A stretch of 64,000 nucleotides of DNA from the NCBI GenBank assembly GCA_004764695.1, contig SMSO01000005.1, positions 285,501 through 349,500 of the forward strand, written 5' to 3'. Origin of the DNA: Schizochytrium sp. TIO01 (taxonomy: Eukaryota > Sar > Bigyra > Thraustochytrida > Thraustochytriidae). A model generated the notes under the pieces. The model searched no databases. It had not been told where the DNA came from and worked only from the letters and a program-made list of their open reading frames with translations. Of the stretch, positions 34,722 through 45,443 are shown in pieces. Position 1 is the first letter of the stretch; each line of letters starts with the position of its first letter. Position numbers and translations under genes: made by a program.

Positions 34722-35790
34722 TCCAGCCTTGGAGGTAGAGAAAGAGGGCCTCGCCGCTGCCGATTCTTACGACTCGCTCGCCTGAGTTCCAGGAACCTCC
34801 TCCTCCAGGTGGCTGGGCCTCTCCTCCGCCGCCTCTCCTCCGCCGCCTCGCCGCCTCTGCTTGCGTCGCTGCCGCAGAGTCGGCTCGTGCTGCGAGCCCG
34901 CGTCAGTCAGCTGCAGCTCGCTTTTGCGGTTCAAGATCGCGTGACTTTGGAAAATTGTTCGCATGAAATTTGAATTTTATCAGCGGACTGTTTGAACTCT
35001 TTGGCGCTCAACTCCGCCCGCTGCGGCGCAACTTGCGGGCAGATCCCTCGCGCACGCAGGCGCTCTCGTCGCGTCGAACCGCCTCTGTGCCAGCCCGTGT
35101 TATCTCCTGCCGCCAGCTTTGTCTCCTTTTCGTTCTCGCTGCCGCATCCTTGAAGTTAGTAGTTTCCTTGTTCTCCTCCGCCTTCGAACTCGCATCGACA
35201 AAGTCTGCGGCCTCGCGAAGGTACCACGCAGGCCGGCGTCTGCGGCGCCTTTCCATTCGCGAGCGGTGTTCACGCCGCGCTCTGTCCTTCTTCGAGGGAG
35301 TCTGTCGCTTCTCCGCGGCGCGGCTCGTCGTCGATCCGCTGCGTTCCCATCTTTTCCAGCTCCATCAGCCGTGCCTTCGTCTTTCGAGGTCGATCTGGTA
35401 ACGCAACCAGCGCCAGCTATAGCAGCCGGCCGGCACGCCGCTCTCTCCGCAGACCTCCTTCGAGCGAGCGAGCGAGCGCCGCGGACCTCGCAGCGAGGCC
35501 TCCCGCGCAGGCAGACCTCCCTCTGCCTGGCCCTCGACGTTCCCGACCTCGCGCAGGTTTTCCAGGTCGCGCTGCGCCTCTTTATACGCGCTGTCTGCTT
35601 GGTCTCCCCTCCGCTCAGAGTACATCGAGACATAGATAGAAGAAGGCTAGATCTCCAGGGATACACACACATTCGTATCACATTTCATCATACGCTCGGA
35701 GCACCACGGGCGGACGCTGTCTGCCTCTGAGGGACCTCGCTTTCGGTTTTCTGCTGACCGCTCCCGGACCCTGAGCCGAAGCTCTGGTTT

Positions 35791-35820
35791 GATCTGATCT
35801 GATCTGATCTGATCTGATCT
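35791..35820 (+). repeat. Pentanucleotide microsatellite (GATCT)6
   Basis: Six exact GATCT units. A shorter stretch of the same unit occurs near 47996-48014. Confidence 0.9.
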
Positions 35821-36047
35821 GATTCCATCATCGTCGAAGAAAACAAACATCGGTCTCGCGTTCTTTCTGGCAGCGCCCAGCGGATAGAACGGAACGTGCT
35901 GCCGCCTGAGGCGAGTTTATCTATCCCCCTTTTCCAAAGGCTTTCTTTCCTCGAGGGGCGGCTCTTAGTGGTATTCGCTATTTGGAGCTAGCGCTCCGCC
36001 CGCACTTCTTGGTAGGTGTGCGAGGGTGTAATTCTGGGTCCCCGGAA

Positions 36048-36140
36048 GGTAAGTAAGGTAAGTAAGTAAGTGAGTAAGTAAGTACGTGAGTACGTATTCT
36101 GTTAAAGAAGAAGAAGAATAAGAAGAAGAAGAAGAAGAAG
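36048..36140 (+). repeat. GTAA/TAAG repeats and (AAG)n
   Basis: Imperfect TAAG/TGAG tetranucleotides at 36048-36094 (reading GTAAGT repeatedly) are followed by AAG repeats at 36104-36140. Confidence 0.8.
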
Positions 36141-36265
36141 TTGAAGGCTGTGCAGGTTTCTGCGCAGGCACCTGGGATGTGGTTTCGCCATCGTCCGGCA
36201 CGAGCGAGCGAGCGAGAGAGCGAGGACGGCTCTCGGGACGAGCTAGCTTTCCAGCCCAGAGCGGA

Positions 36266-36290
36266 GCAGAGCAGAGCAGAGCAGAGCAGA
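36266..36290 (+). repeat. Pentanucleotide microsatellite (GCAGA)5
   Basis: Five exact GCAGA units. Confidence 0.85.
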
Positions 36291-36514
36291 GAGCGCTGGT
36301 GCAGGATACGACTGGATTCCGAGGAGTCGCCGATGACCGCGTCCGAAACCTGCCTGGTAAGATCAGACAACCTGCCGTTCTGAATCTCTCCTTCTGCCCT
36401 TTGCCTCGATCCTCCCTGCTCCACACCTGGCCCTGCGCCAGCCGGTCTGACGCTCGCCACGCCGCAAGCAAGGCTGGCCAGGTGCGGCCTTACGCAGAAG
36501 CTCGCTCTCGCCGC

Positions 36515-36580
36515 TGGCTGGTTGCTTGCTTGCTTGGTTGCTTGCTTAGTTGATTGCTTGGTTGCTTGGTTGCTTGGCTG
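36515..36580 (+). repeat. GCTT/GGTT tetranucleotide tract
   Basis: About 16 interleaved GCTT, GGTT and related units. Slippage has mixed variant units. Confidence 0.8.
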
Positions 36581-37091
36581 AAGGACATCGAGGGATGAGA
36601 TCATTTCGTGTTCTTTCTGCTGCGGCAAAAAGAACGGCGGCGGTGAGAAGTCGAAGCGGTCATAAAATGGAAACGACAAAGTGGGAACACGTTTTCTTCT
36701 TAGTTTACATTTTGTTTTGCGAAACAACGAAAATAACAGAAATGGGAAATGGAAAATAATAATCGCAAACTTAGAAACAGAGGAACTGACGTGTTCACAC
36801 GCGAACAACAACAACAGCTCACTAAAGAAAGGTACTTCGTGCTCGTGCTGGATCGCTCGCTCGAGGAAAGCGACCTGCAACCGCTCGTGTGGCAGGCAAG
36901 TAAGTCGGTACGTACGTCCTTCGCAGGCGGATTGGTGAAGCGGAGATCAGAGCAGTTTGTTCCCCCGTTCCCAGAGGACTTGGATTGAACTCTTCACTCA
37001 ACCGTTTGCCGAGAGAGAATTGTTTTGCCAACAGGGTTCGCCAACAGACGCCTCCTCGTGAAAGAAGGCATTCGCCATTTCTCCATCTCGC

Positions 37092-37092
<1 letters not shown>

Positions 37093-37120
<28 letters not shown>
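37093..37120 (+). repeat. Tetranucleotide microsatellite (AATC)7
   Basis: Seven exact AATC units, about 200 bp before a longer run of the same unit. Confidence 0.9.
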
Positions 37121-37122
<2 letters not shown>

Positions 37123-37310
37123 TCGCTCACATCCATACCTCTGCAAACCAACGCCTCTCGCAATCCCTGCTTCGGCAGTGCCCTGGGTGCTGCTTTCTCC
37201 AAAAAGCGCAGCGAATTATCCCAAACCGCGGCAGCCAAGTCCTTCGCACCCGCTCGCTATCCCAGCTTTCTTCAGCAGCTCGCTTTCTTCAACCATCGAT
37301 CCATCGACTG

Positions 37311-37314
<4 letters not shown>

Positions 37315-37378
<64 letters not shown>
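37315..37378 (+). repeat. Tetranucleotide microsatellite (AATC)16
   Basis: Sixteen uninterrupted AATC units, the longest perfect microsatellite in the window. It continues into degenerate GATC/GATT sequence to about 37415. Such length implies active slippage. Confidence 0.95.
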
Positions 37379-37379
<1 letters not shown>

Positions 37380-37793
37380 ACTGATTCAATCGATCGATCA
37401 ATCGATTGATCCTTCGATCGATTTCGAGCTCGCTTCAGTTTCGTTCCTTTCTCCAGAGCGGACTCGAGCAGCTCGAGTTCCCGCCTCCCTAAGACGCCCT
37501 ACGCCCCGCTAGAGCCGCGATTCCCTCATAGCGGACCCGGTGTACCCGCGTCTGAGAGGAGGTCGTCGCTGGAAGAAGAACGGACCGCCTAGACCGTAAG
37601 TAAGCAGTAAGTAGTAGCTCGCTAGCTAGCTAGCTCCCTAGGCCTGCCTAGCGACAGCTACGCGAAACCGAGCGGAACAGGGGACAGCGGGGGCAGGTCC
37701 CTGAGTTAGGAGTCGCTAGGCGGCGGCTAGGCGGCCAGCGGCCAGGGTACAGGAGGCAGCTGTCCGTCTGTGGCAAAGGCAGAAGGTGAGCGG

Positions 37794-37811
37794 GTGAGTG
37801 AGTGAGTGAGT
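37794..37811 (+). repeat. Tetranucleotide microsatellite (GTGA)n
   Basis: About four GTGA units. Confidence 0.75.
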
Positions 37812-37973
37812 AGGAAGCGCAAGCAAGAACAACAGCAGCCACGGCAGTATCCAAACAGGGATCGTATCGCTCGAGGCGGCTGCGGCAGCAAAACCCGAAC
37901 TGTCTGTGCGCGAGACTTGGAGAGAGATAAGGAGGCGACGCGGAGGCTTTGTTTGGTCTGTGTGTGTGGGTGT

Positions 37974-37997
37974 GCGAGCGAGCGAGCGAGCGAGCGA
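37974..37997 (+). repeat. Tetranucleotide microsatellite (GCGA)6
   Basis: Six exact GCGA units, followed by GCTAGCTG-type units at 38006-38034. It lies about 430 bp before the start of the last transporter. Confidence 0.88.
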
Positions 37998-38434
37998 GGG
38001 GGGAAGCTAGCTGGTTAGCTGGCTAGCTGGCTAGTCGAGACGAAGCGGCCGGTCGATCCAACCCTCTGTGCCTGCTAACTGTGGCGCGCTGTGATACAGT
38101 CTAGAGTAGAGGAGCGGAGCGGGAAGGAGGAGCCGTGCTGGTCAAAGCTGGCGGCGAGCGGGCGAGCGAAGCAGGAACCGGGTGCCCTTTGGAACCTAAG
38201 GCTTGCTGCTTGCAACGTCGCGGACTTGATTCCAGTTTCGTCTGAAGAACCAACCCCCATCTATCTTGGCTTGAGAAGAAAAACACACACTCACCAAAAA
38301 ACAACAAAACAACAAAAACAAACAGAGAAAGAAAAACAGGATAAAGAGGAAAAAGAGACACGAGGTCTCACTTTACTAATACTACCTAGCGTTCTCTCGT
38401 GTGCGGGTGTCTGTGAGTGGAGTGAGTGAGTAAG

Positions 38435-40202
38435 ATGCTGTTTCAAGAAAACGAGGAGGGCGCCGCCATGGAAAGCTTCGACCACAGCGCGGCTGCTCTT
38501 CGCGACCTGCCGAAGAACCGTCGCAAGGATCTGGTGGACCCGGCTTCGGAGGAGAATGGCTCTGGCACTGACAATGGAGATGTGGTTGAAGAACTCAATC
38601 GTCCACAGCGTAATCTGAATGTCTACACCATTCTCATCCTTCTTGTTGGTGTCTTTGGTGGCCTCCTCTTTGGCCTCGATATTGGCACTGCCGCTTCAAC
38701 CTCCTTGAGCTCGTTCCGCGAAACGATGGGTATCCCCGTCCTCCAGAGTGGTCAGAAGGATGCAGCATCTACAACCGCTCAAATCAACGAATTTACTTAC
38801 GTCTTCCATGCCACCTGCCTCGTTGGTGCACCCTTTGGAGGGTTTATCGCTGATCGGTTTGGTCGCAAGCCTGTCATTCTCATCGCTGCAACGATTTTCC
38901 TCGTTGGTGCTGTCTGGCAGTCCCTCGCGGGTCTCATTTCAACTGACTTTGCTTGGAAATCTATCATCCTTGGTCGCGCAATTGGCGGCGTTGGCCTTGG
39001 ATTCACTCTCACTATCGCCCCCGGTATACACCGCCGAGCTCACTCCTGCTCGTTGGCGTGGTATGGGCATTACCATTTTCCAGCTTGCCATTGTGAGTGG
39101 AATCTTCATTATGGCCATTTACAACAATTTCATGAGCGAGTACTGGGGCTGGCGTCTTGGTATTGCGCTGCAGGCCATTCCTTCCTTTTTGCTGATTCTA
39201 CTGACTGTCTTTTTCTTCCCGGAAAGTCCGCGTTATCTTATCAAGGTAAAGCGCTACGATGAGGCCGAGGCAGCCTTGCGTCGCCTGGCTCAAGGCACGC
39301 CTGATGCTGAAAAAGTGGTCAGTTTCGAGATGCAGCAAATTAAAGATGAGCAGGCTGAGGAGGATGCTGCTGGTGAGGGTGGATTTTTCGAACTCTTCCG
39401 TGGGGAGAACCTTGTCTCAGTGCTCTGCGCAGGCACTGTGGCCTTCTCCCAGAACGTGACTGGTATTACTTGGTTCCTGAACTACGCCACCACGCTCTTC
39501 AACTCCCTTGGATTCGATGCCTTCACCTTTGACCTCATCCTTAAGGCCATTAGTGTGGCATTTACCTTGGTCGTCATCCCGCTTATCGACAACGTTGGAC
39601 GCAAGCCTTTGCTCATTTGGGGAACTACCTTTACAATGGTCGCTTTCTTCCTCATCGCAGTTGTGATCTCTGCTTCAGGTGTGAATGTCAACACGGATGA
39701 TGCAGACTCGAAGACTTATGCTGTGCAGATTTTCTCGGTCATTATGATTTACCTCTTTCAGACGTCGTACTCTCTAACATGGGGAGCTATTGGTTGGATT
39801 GTCCCAGCAGAGTCCTTTTCTCTCCGTGTCCGTGGAGTCGGTATGGCCTTCTGTGTGAGTATGAACTTCTTCACCAATATCCTCCTCGGTGATGTTGGCT
39901 ACGATCGTATTTACAGCGCAACCAACCTTCAGATTACTTGCTTTATCCTTGTGGTCACCAACTTCTTCATTGCTTTCCCTGCTGTCACCCTGTTCCAGCC
40001 GGAGACTAAGGATCTTGGACTCGAGGATCTTCGCAAGGTGTTCGCGTACTCCAAGGGTGGCAATGAGGAGCGTGGCTTTGGTACTATTCGCCAATTCATC
40101 AAGCGCAACCTCACGCAGACGGCTCAAATTTACTGCTTTAAGGAGCCTGATCGGACCATTGGCTTTGAGCGCTTCAAGGACAAGGCCCCTCCTTCTGTGT
40201 AA
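38435..40202 (+). CDS. Sugar porter family transporter split by a single-base frameshift
   Basis: Fifth paralog. The first in-frame ATG is 38435; an in-frame TGA at 38423 rules out an upstream ATG start. The N-terminus aligns with the 3726 gene through ESFDH. The frame reads correctly to residue 195 (LTIAP), then a C5 tract at 39018-39022 carries one C too many and the frame runs to a stop at 39262. From 39021 the +1 frame continues with VYTAELTPARWRG, PESPR, QNVTG, DNVGRK, WGAIGW and the tail to a TAA at 40200. Both parts together equal 588 codons, exactly the length of the 3726 protein. Three signature residues differ: TM7 GVN is GIT (345), GPLGW is GAIGW (Ala451) and PETRG is PETKD (Asp526). 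It could be a young pseudogene, a sequencing error in the C run, or less likely programmed frameshifting. A second ATG at 38468 lies in a GCCGCCATGG context. Confidence 0.85.
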
Positions 40203-40668
40203 ATAGGCAGCAAAAATAGTATTGAGGAGCACAGAAGGTTGTATAGATAAGCAACAGTATATGCCTTTTATTTATATAATATCTTTGAAGGCAATTATCG
40301 CATGATATCTTTTATTTACTTCATTGCACACGTTGTGCAATTCCCATGTATGAAGTCGCTTTCTATACCTTCCATGCCCCACTCTTATGAGTTGGTTTAT
40401 ACAACAACAAATCAATGCACTGCAGTTCCCCAAGTGTCGATCACGATGTGGACAACTTTTTCCACCCAGGGTTTACATGCATTTCGTTTATTCTCTCTAT
40501 CTATTTATGCGCCTACATTCTTTCGTATAATCAAAAACGTAAGTTCTCTACTTCTGTTCCATGTTCTCTTTTTCTTTTTTTTCTTTACAATACAACTAAC
40601 ATAGTATCTGAAAGAGCTTAGACATAATTCAACAATTCTCTCGCCACTGTCGTTTTTCGTTCTAGTGC

Positions 40669-40669
40669 A

Positions 40670-40702
<33 letters not shown>
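40669..40702 (+). repeat. AT dinucleotide microsatellite
   Basis: Seventeen AT units with a single C at 40688. Confidence 0.9.
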
Positions 40703-40878
40703 GATCTGCTCTAGTGCTTATCAGCATTTTTGTTTGTACACTGCTGCTGGCAGTGTTTCTATGCAGACCGTGGGAAGAAACTGCTGGTTGTAGAGTAGCA
40801 ACGAGCTCACTTAATATCCTCACAGTATTGATGGGAAATCTGAAATGCAGGATTTTCCAGTATTGAAGAAGACAGAGC

Positions 40879-40973
40879 CCTTCCTCTTCTTCTTCCTCTT
40901 CCTCTTCTTCTTCTTCTTCTTCTTCTCCTCCTCCTCCTCCTCCTCCTGATTCTCCTCCTTCTCCTCCGCTTCC
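40879..40973 (+). repeat. Pyrimidine tract (TTC/CTC)n, about 95 bp
   Basis: Almost pure pyrimidine on the + strand, with CTT units giving way to CTC units and only one purine break (GA near 40949). Polypurine/polypyrimidine tracts of this length can form triplex DNA. Confidence 0.85.
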
Positions 40974-41487
40974 TAATTTAAGTTGAGGGGTTTTCGATAT
41001 GTGCCACTTCTTGTCATTTATCCTCTTTAAAGGCAGATTACGGCCGGGCTTTCTCAAATACTTTGGTAAGTGTGGATTGTTACTTGAACACGAAAAACTT
41101 GTGTACTTTTATGCTTGAGGTACTCTTCTCCATTCGTATGATTTTGTTGACTCTTCATCGTGCATTTCCTCCAACTAAACGTAATCACATCATTTGCAAC
41201 TGCGTGTCCATACTAAAGTGGGTTCTGGAAAGTTTGATGTAACTTAGCAATCTCGCATCATACAACAAAGATAGTTTGCTGAGATTCCGAATAGATGCAT
41301 TTGTTCTTCCTTCCAGCATTTGAACAATGAAGGAGTGGTTTTATTGTTTTTCGTTTTTCTTAAAAGGAAGCTCTGCGCTCTTTCATGCAAATGGTTTTTC
41401 TTTTTTTAAATCAAATCAAACGGATTGTGGAACCAAGTATTACAACAACCGCATTCCTTTTTCCGTCGCGTCACTCAGCATTTAGGT

Positions 41488-41560
41488 TCCTACCTACCTA
41501 CCTACCCACTTACCTACCCACTTACCTACTTACCTACTCACCTGCCACCTACCTACCTCT
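41488..41560 (+). repeat. TACC tetranucleotide tract
   Basis: Imperfect TACC/TACT/CACT units over about 70 bp. This is the largest member of the dispersed GGTA/TACC motifs. Confidence 0.8.
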
Positions 41561-44500
41561 ACTGTCAATCAATTGACGCATGGCAGAATTGACCTTACCC
41601 TCACTCAGAATGGAACAAGTGCTGTTCATGTGAGATGTGATCTGCAAGTAAACTATGTTATCAATGGACCTAAATGCCAGATCCTTACTCTTTATCTGCC
41701 AGATGAACTGCTGGAAAGAGATTTACTGGGTACCAGCCTCGCCAGCACTTTTGTGGATCGTGGATGATGACCACCTTACAAAGACCTTTTTTCCTCTTGC
41801 TCCTCCAACAGTGCAGTGTATGATAACTTACAGCGAGCCCATAGTGTGGGACGCGTCATTCCTCGCCTTGGAATGGTGCCTCCCCTGTTCTTCCCATTTT
41901 CGCAAACGACTCTTTAGAAGGACTCCGTTATCCCTTCGTATACGAGTGAGAATCTAAACGCCAGTGGCTTTGAAAGTTCGAAATACCAGCCTCTGCGTGT
42001 TTCCCATTTACAACCCACCTTTGAAGACACCGTATCTTACCTTCGACTCCGGTCAAGGCTGCCACTGATTGATTCTTTAATACAGCATCTCGGTTTCGTG
42101 GGATGGAAGCTGCGATAGGCAAGACAAGCAACGCTTGCAGAAAGTCGTCTTTGTGTTCTTTCTGCTCGCTACTATCCAAACAATCCAAAATGAAAGATTA
42201 GCGAAAAGACAATTACATGGAACTGAAAGATGGCTCGTCACAGGTGAAATGTGAGCATCATCGCATTTCTTTTGTTTCTTCCTTTCTAATATAGCTTTTG
42301 GAATCAGACATTCAGGTTCGTCGCGTTGCAAGAGAAGCGAGAAAAGGTTCTATGTACCACGCGGCACAACGACGAGCAATTGAAGGCCCCAGATCTCTAA
42401 ATTCGCGTTTTCAATTCCACAGCGACGGATTTAGTCGGCAATGACTGGATCCAACCTCACAGTTTTCGTTAGCATAATGTTTGACCGGGAGCGAGTTTTA
42501 AAATACTTGCACTTCGCGTGCTTCTTCGTGCCACTCTTTTCGCTCTGAGCGTATGAACATTTTTTTTTCTTTTCCAATCAACGAATCTGAAGAGCTCCAA
42601 TCGCGCTTTTGATAGTGTTCTTCATCGCGAAAAAAGATACCGCTTCACCGGCCATAAGGCCGACATAGGTGCGAAACGCGGCCCTTCTTGCGTGCGACTC
42701 ACTGTCTCAAACTCGCAGCTCGCCGTGAAGCCACAGCATCAGCCTCGCAGTCTGTCTCTTCGCCCACTTCCTTTCGCATTAAGAAGACTCGGTTGGTATA
42801 CAAATGCAGAATCGGTGGTGTCACTTGCTTTTATCCATGGATCCTTCTTAGAGCAACCCATTTCCAAACTCACCAAAGGCCTTTCAGTTTTATATGCAGT
42901 CGGTAGTAAGGTCTCTTCCTTTTGGAATTGAGTGCAATTCCTGTCATTGTGTGTGATTAGCGCCATACATTCATTATACCCAAGGGTACTGGAAATTCGT
43001 CCTTTTCGAAGCAAACTCACTCTTTGTAATTACAATCTCCAATCTCTGCAATTTTTTCAGGAAGATCCATAGATTTCATGGGTGGCATACGCGTGACGCG
43101 TCGAGGTGAGATGGATTCGCGGGTGCTCTAGTCTTACTGTTTGTAGTAGATGGCCCTAGACCTCGCTGTCCTGTTGGGTGCTGTTGGCTGATGCAGCAGA
43201 TTCCTCAAATTTGGGGACCTTGGAATTTTCAAAGGCCTCGAGACCAAAGCAGTTCGGGTTGCAATATAAATTTGATGATTCGATAGAGCAAGAGGGCAAA
43301 TTCCATGCATGGGTCGTGAAGGTGTTGTCGTGAATTTACCTTGATTTGGATTGCACCAGGGTACCTACCTACCTTTTCGAAAGTTGCATAAAATTATATA
43401 TACTACCTACTACCAACTTGAGGTTTGTGTTTCAAGAGGGATGTTGGTTGATTTACCTTAATCAGTTAAGCTAATGAATTCATGATTTCAGTTATTGAAC
43501 TGTGAGGTGGGGGTATTATTTCTTGTAAATGATGACCAGGCCGAGGAATTCCAATCTCCCTGAACAGTGAGACCAAGAGACAAGCCATCCCAAACAACGT
43601 ATTTGTTAAATTAATCTTTTCAACGCATCTCTCCCAAAACGATTTTTTAGTTTCCTTTTAAAAACATATAAAACCTCGCAACCAGAAATTATCTTTTCTG
43701 TTGTTTTGCATTCATTTTATACCTGCGCTGGCTATAGCCAAATGTCCCAGCTCCGATACTATTCAGACGCATGTCCATGTGACTTTTCTGCTGTCATCTT
43801 CTTTCCGGCCTATGAGCGGGCCCACGCAAATTCCCTAATTTATTCACTCCAATTGCGCCCAGCCGATTGAGCTTTCGCATCCCTGTTTTCTTGCACCTCA
43901 TACCGCAAAGCCACTGGATCTCGCCTCCGTACTATGCCTTATCGTCTCGCTTTAGTCGCCTTACCTTAAGGATGTCCCCGTACACACCCATCTCTTATCG
44001 CGCACACCATGAAATTCGCACCCGTCACGCCAGCACTGGCGCTGACTATATAGGTACTAGAGGTAGAAAGTAGAGAGTGTCCTTTGATTTCAATTATTTA
44101 ATTTTTGTTTAATTTTTGTTTAATTGTTTTTAATTGTTTTTTTAGTGAAGAAGGAAAATTATAATGCAGAAAATAGAGAAATCTTTTCTTCAAGTTTCTG
44201 TTGGTATTCGTATTCTTCTAGCTCTTTCCCCCTTCTTCACAGCGTTTGGAGGCGTTCGCTGCGCTCCATACAACACCCTGCTCTGGAGACGTCCGAGCGC
44301 TGAATTGGTTTCTTCGCTCCGATTTCCGACGCGGCTCAAAAGTTGACAGTCCTCTTCTTCTTCTTTTCCGCAATCAAGTTGCTTCGTCCATTGCTTGATC
44401 TTTCTCCCTTCCTGATTCTCGTTGTCACCTTTATTTTTTACTTTTTTTACTTTTAGAGAGAAGAAGAAAGAATTGCACAATTTTATAATATTGATTTTAA

Positions 44501-45129
44501 AATATTACATATAAATATATTTATTAAAAAAGAAAACATGAAAAGAACCAAAACAGCTCAGTTATGTATGCCCTTTTCGTTTCTTTCGAATAGGACTCCT
44601 TCGAATATTTCCCGTTCCTTTCGGATCTCTCGCCTGCGATCTTAGATATCTACATAAATCGCAGCCTTCGGCTCGTAAGAGAGGTATCTCCGGCAAATGC
44701 ATCAAATGCATCGTCGGATCCAGCGCGAGATCTTGGCTTCTATCGGGCGTGCGGCGGTATCCTCCGCAGCGATTCTTCCTTCGGGCAAGCACGCGTATCC
44801 TGGATATCTTCAGGCGCGTCAAAAGCATCCAGGCAATCGAACCTCGAGATTGGACCATTTCCGCAAAACTCGCAGGAAAGCAGCTGTTTTCCACGCGAGG
44901 GCGTCAACCAACCCAGCTCCGGCAGCAACGTGGTGGTCACGGCCGCCATCACATCAGTCGCCTCGAAGAAGAGCTCCTTCGTCATGGCTTCGTCGCCTTC
45001 GTCGCATGGCGGGTTGGCGTTTATAATAGCTTCCTCAAGTTGGTTTGGCTTTGGGGTCCAACCAATCAAAATATTATGTTTTCTCCTGAAAAGTCCATCT
45101 AATCCATTCATCCTTTCAACCATTCTATC

Positions 45130-45190
45130 ATTCAATCAATTAATCAATCAATCAATTAATGAATCAATGAATCAATGAATCAATGAATGA
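45130..45190 (+). repeat. AATC/AATG tetranucleotide tract
   Basis: Interleaved AATC, AATT and AATG units over about 60 bp. It is related in sequence to the (AATC)16 run at 37315. Confidence 0.8.
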
Positions 45191-45400
45191 AATAAACATA
45201 CATATATACACAGATGCAGTCCAGAAACGCGCAATAAGAGGGGCCGATCAAGTTGAAGAAACCGCCCATCATCGCAAGTGGGCGAAGCTTGCGACAGCAG
45301 CTCAATCCGCAGCCAAGGGTTACAACTTGAGACCGAGGCTGCTGCTCTGCTTCTGGTTTTCCAGGCAGTTACATTTGCCCAAGACTTGACGGGGAATCCT

Positions 45401-45443
45401 GCAGCAGTAGCATCAGCAGCAGCATCAGCAGCATCAGCAGCAG
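45401..45443 (+). repeat. CAG/CAT trinucleotide tract
   Basis: About 14 CAG and CAT triplets. One plus frame translates it as A/S-rich sequence, but no gene context supports coding. Confidence 0.75.

Larger units (their letters stand above)
29461..38434. other. GC-rich, microsatellite-dense spacer, no credible gene
   Basis: This 9-kb block before the last transporter is GC-richer than the other spacers and packed with simple repeats, listed separately. Open frames are frequent on both strands at once (for example 35100-35681 minus and 35119-35730 plus; 35978-36880 minus, 300 codons), as expected in GC-rich non-coding DNA. The 300-codon frame reads through TTC and CAAG-type repeats and has no domain. 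AT-rich breaks occur at 30629-30733, 32700-32780, 33010-33200 and 34370-34450. Confidence 0.55.
40203..44089. other. Intergenic spacer, no credible gene
   Basis: No gene is supported. It carries the (AT)n, TTC/CTC and TACC tracts listed separately. Frames at 41573-41957 and 41928-42331 are short, overlapping and without motifs. Confidence 0.55.

Noticed and set aside
35100-35730. Opposed 193- and 203-codon frames
   Set aside because: Both strands are open at once in GC-rich repeat-laden DNA, and neither shows a family motif.
36048-36094. Repeated GTAAGT strings resembling 5' splice sites
   Set aside because: They are units of a TAAG microsatellite; no exon or acceptor context is present.
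35978-36880. 300-codon minus-strand frame
   Set aside because: It reads through TTC, GCTT and AGAGC repeats, giving poly-Phe and TKQS-type runs, with no domain. An overlapping frame on the same strand is also open.
37093-37378. AATC arrays as a possible CRISPR or telomere repeat
   Set aside because: The unit is 4 bp with no spacers, internal to the contig, and unlike known telomere repeats. It is a microsatellite.
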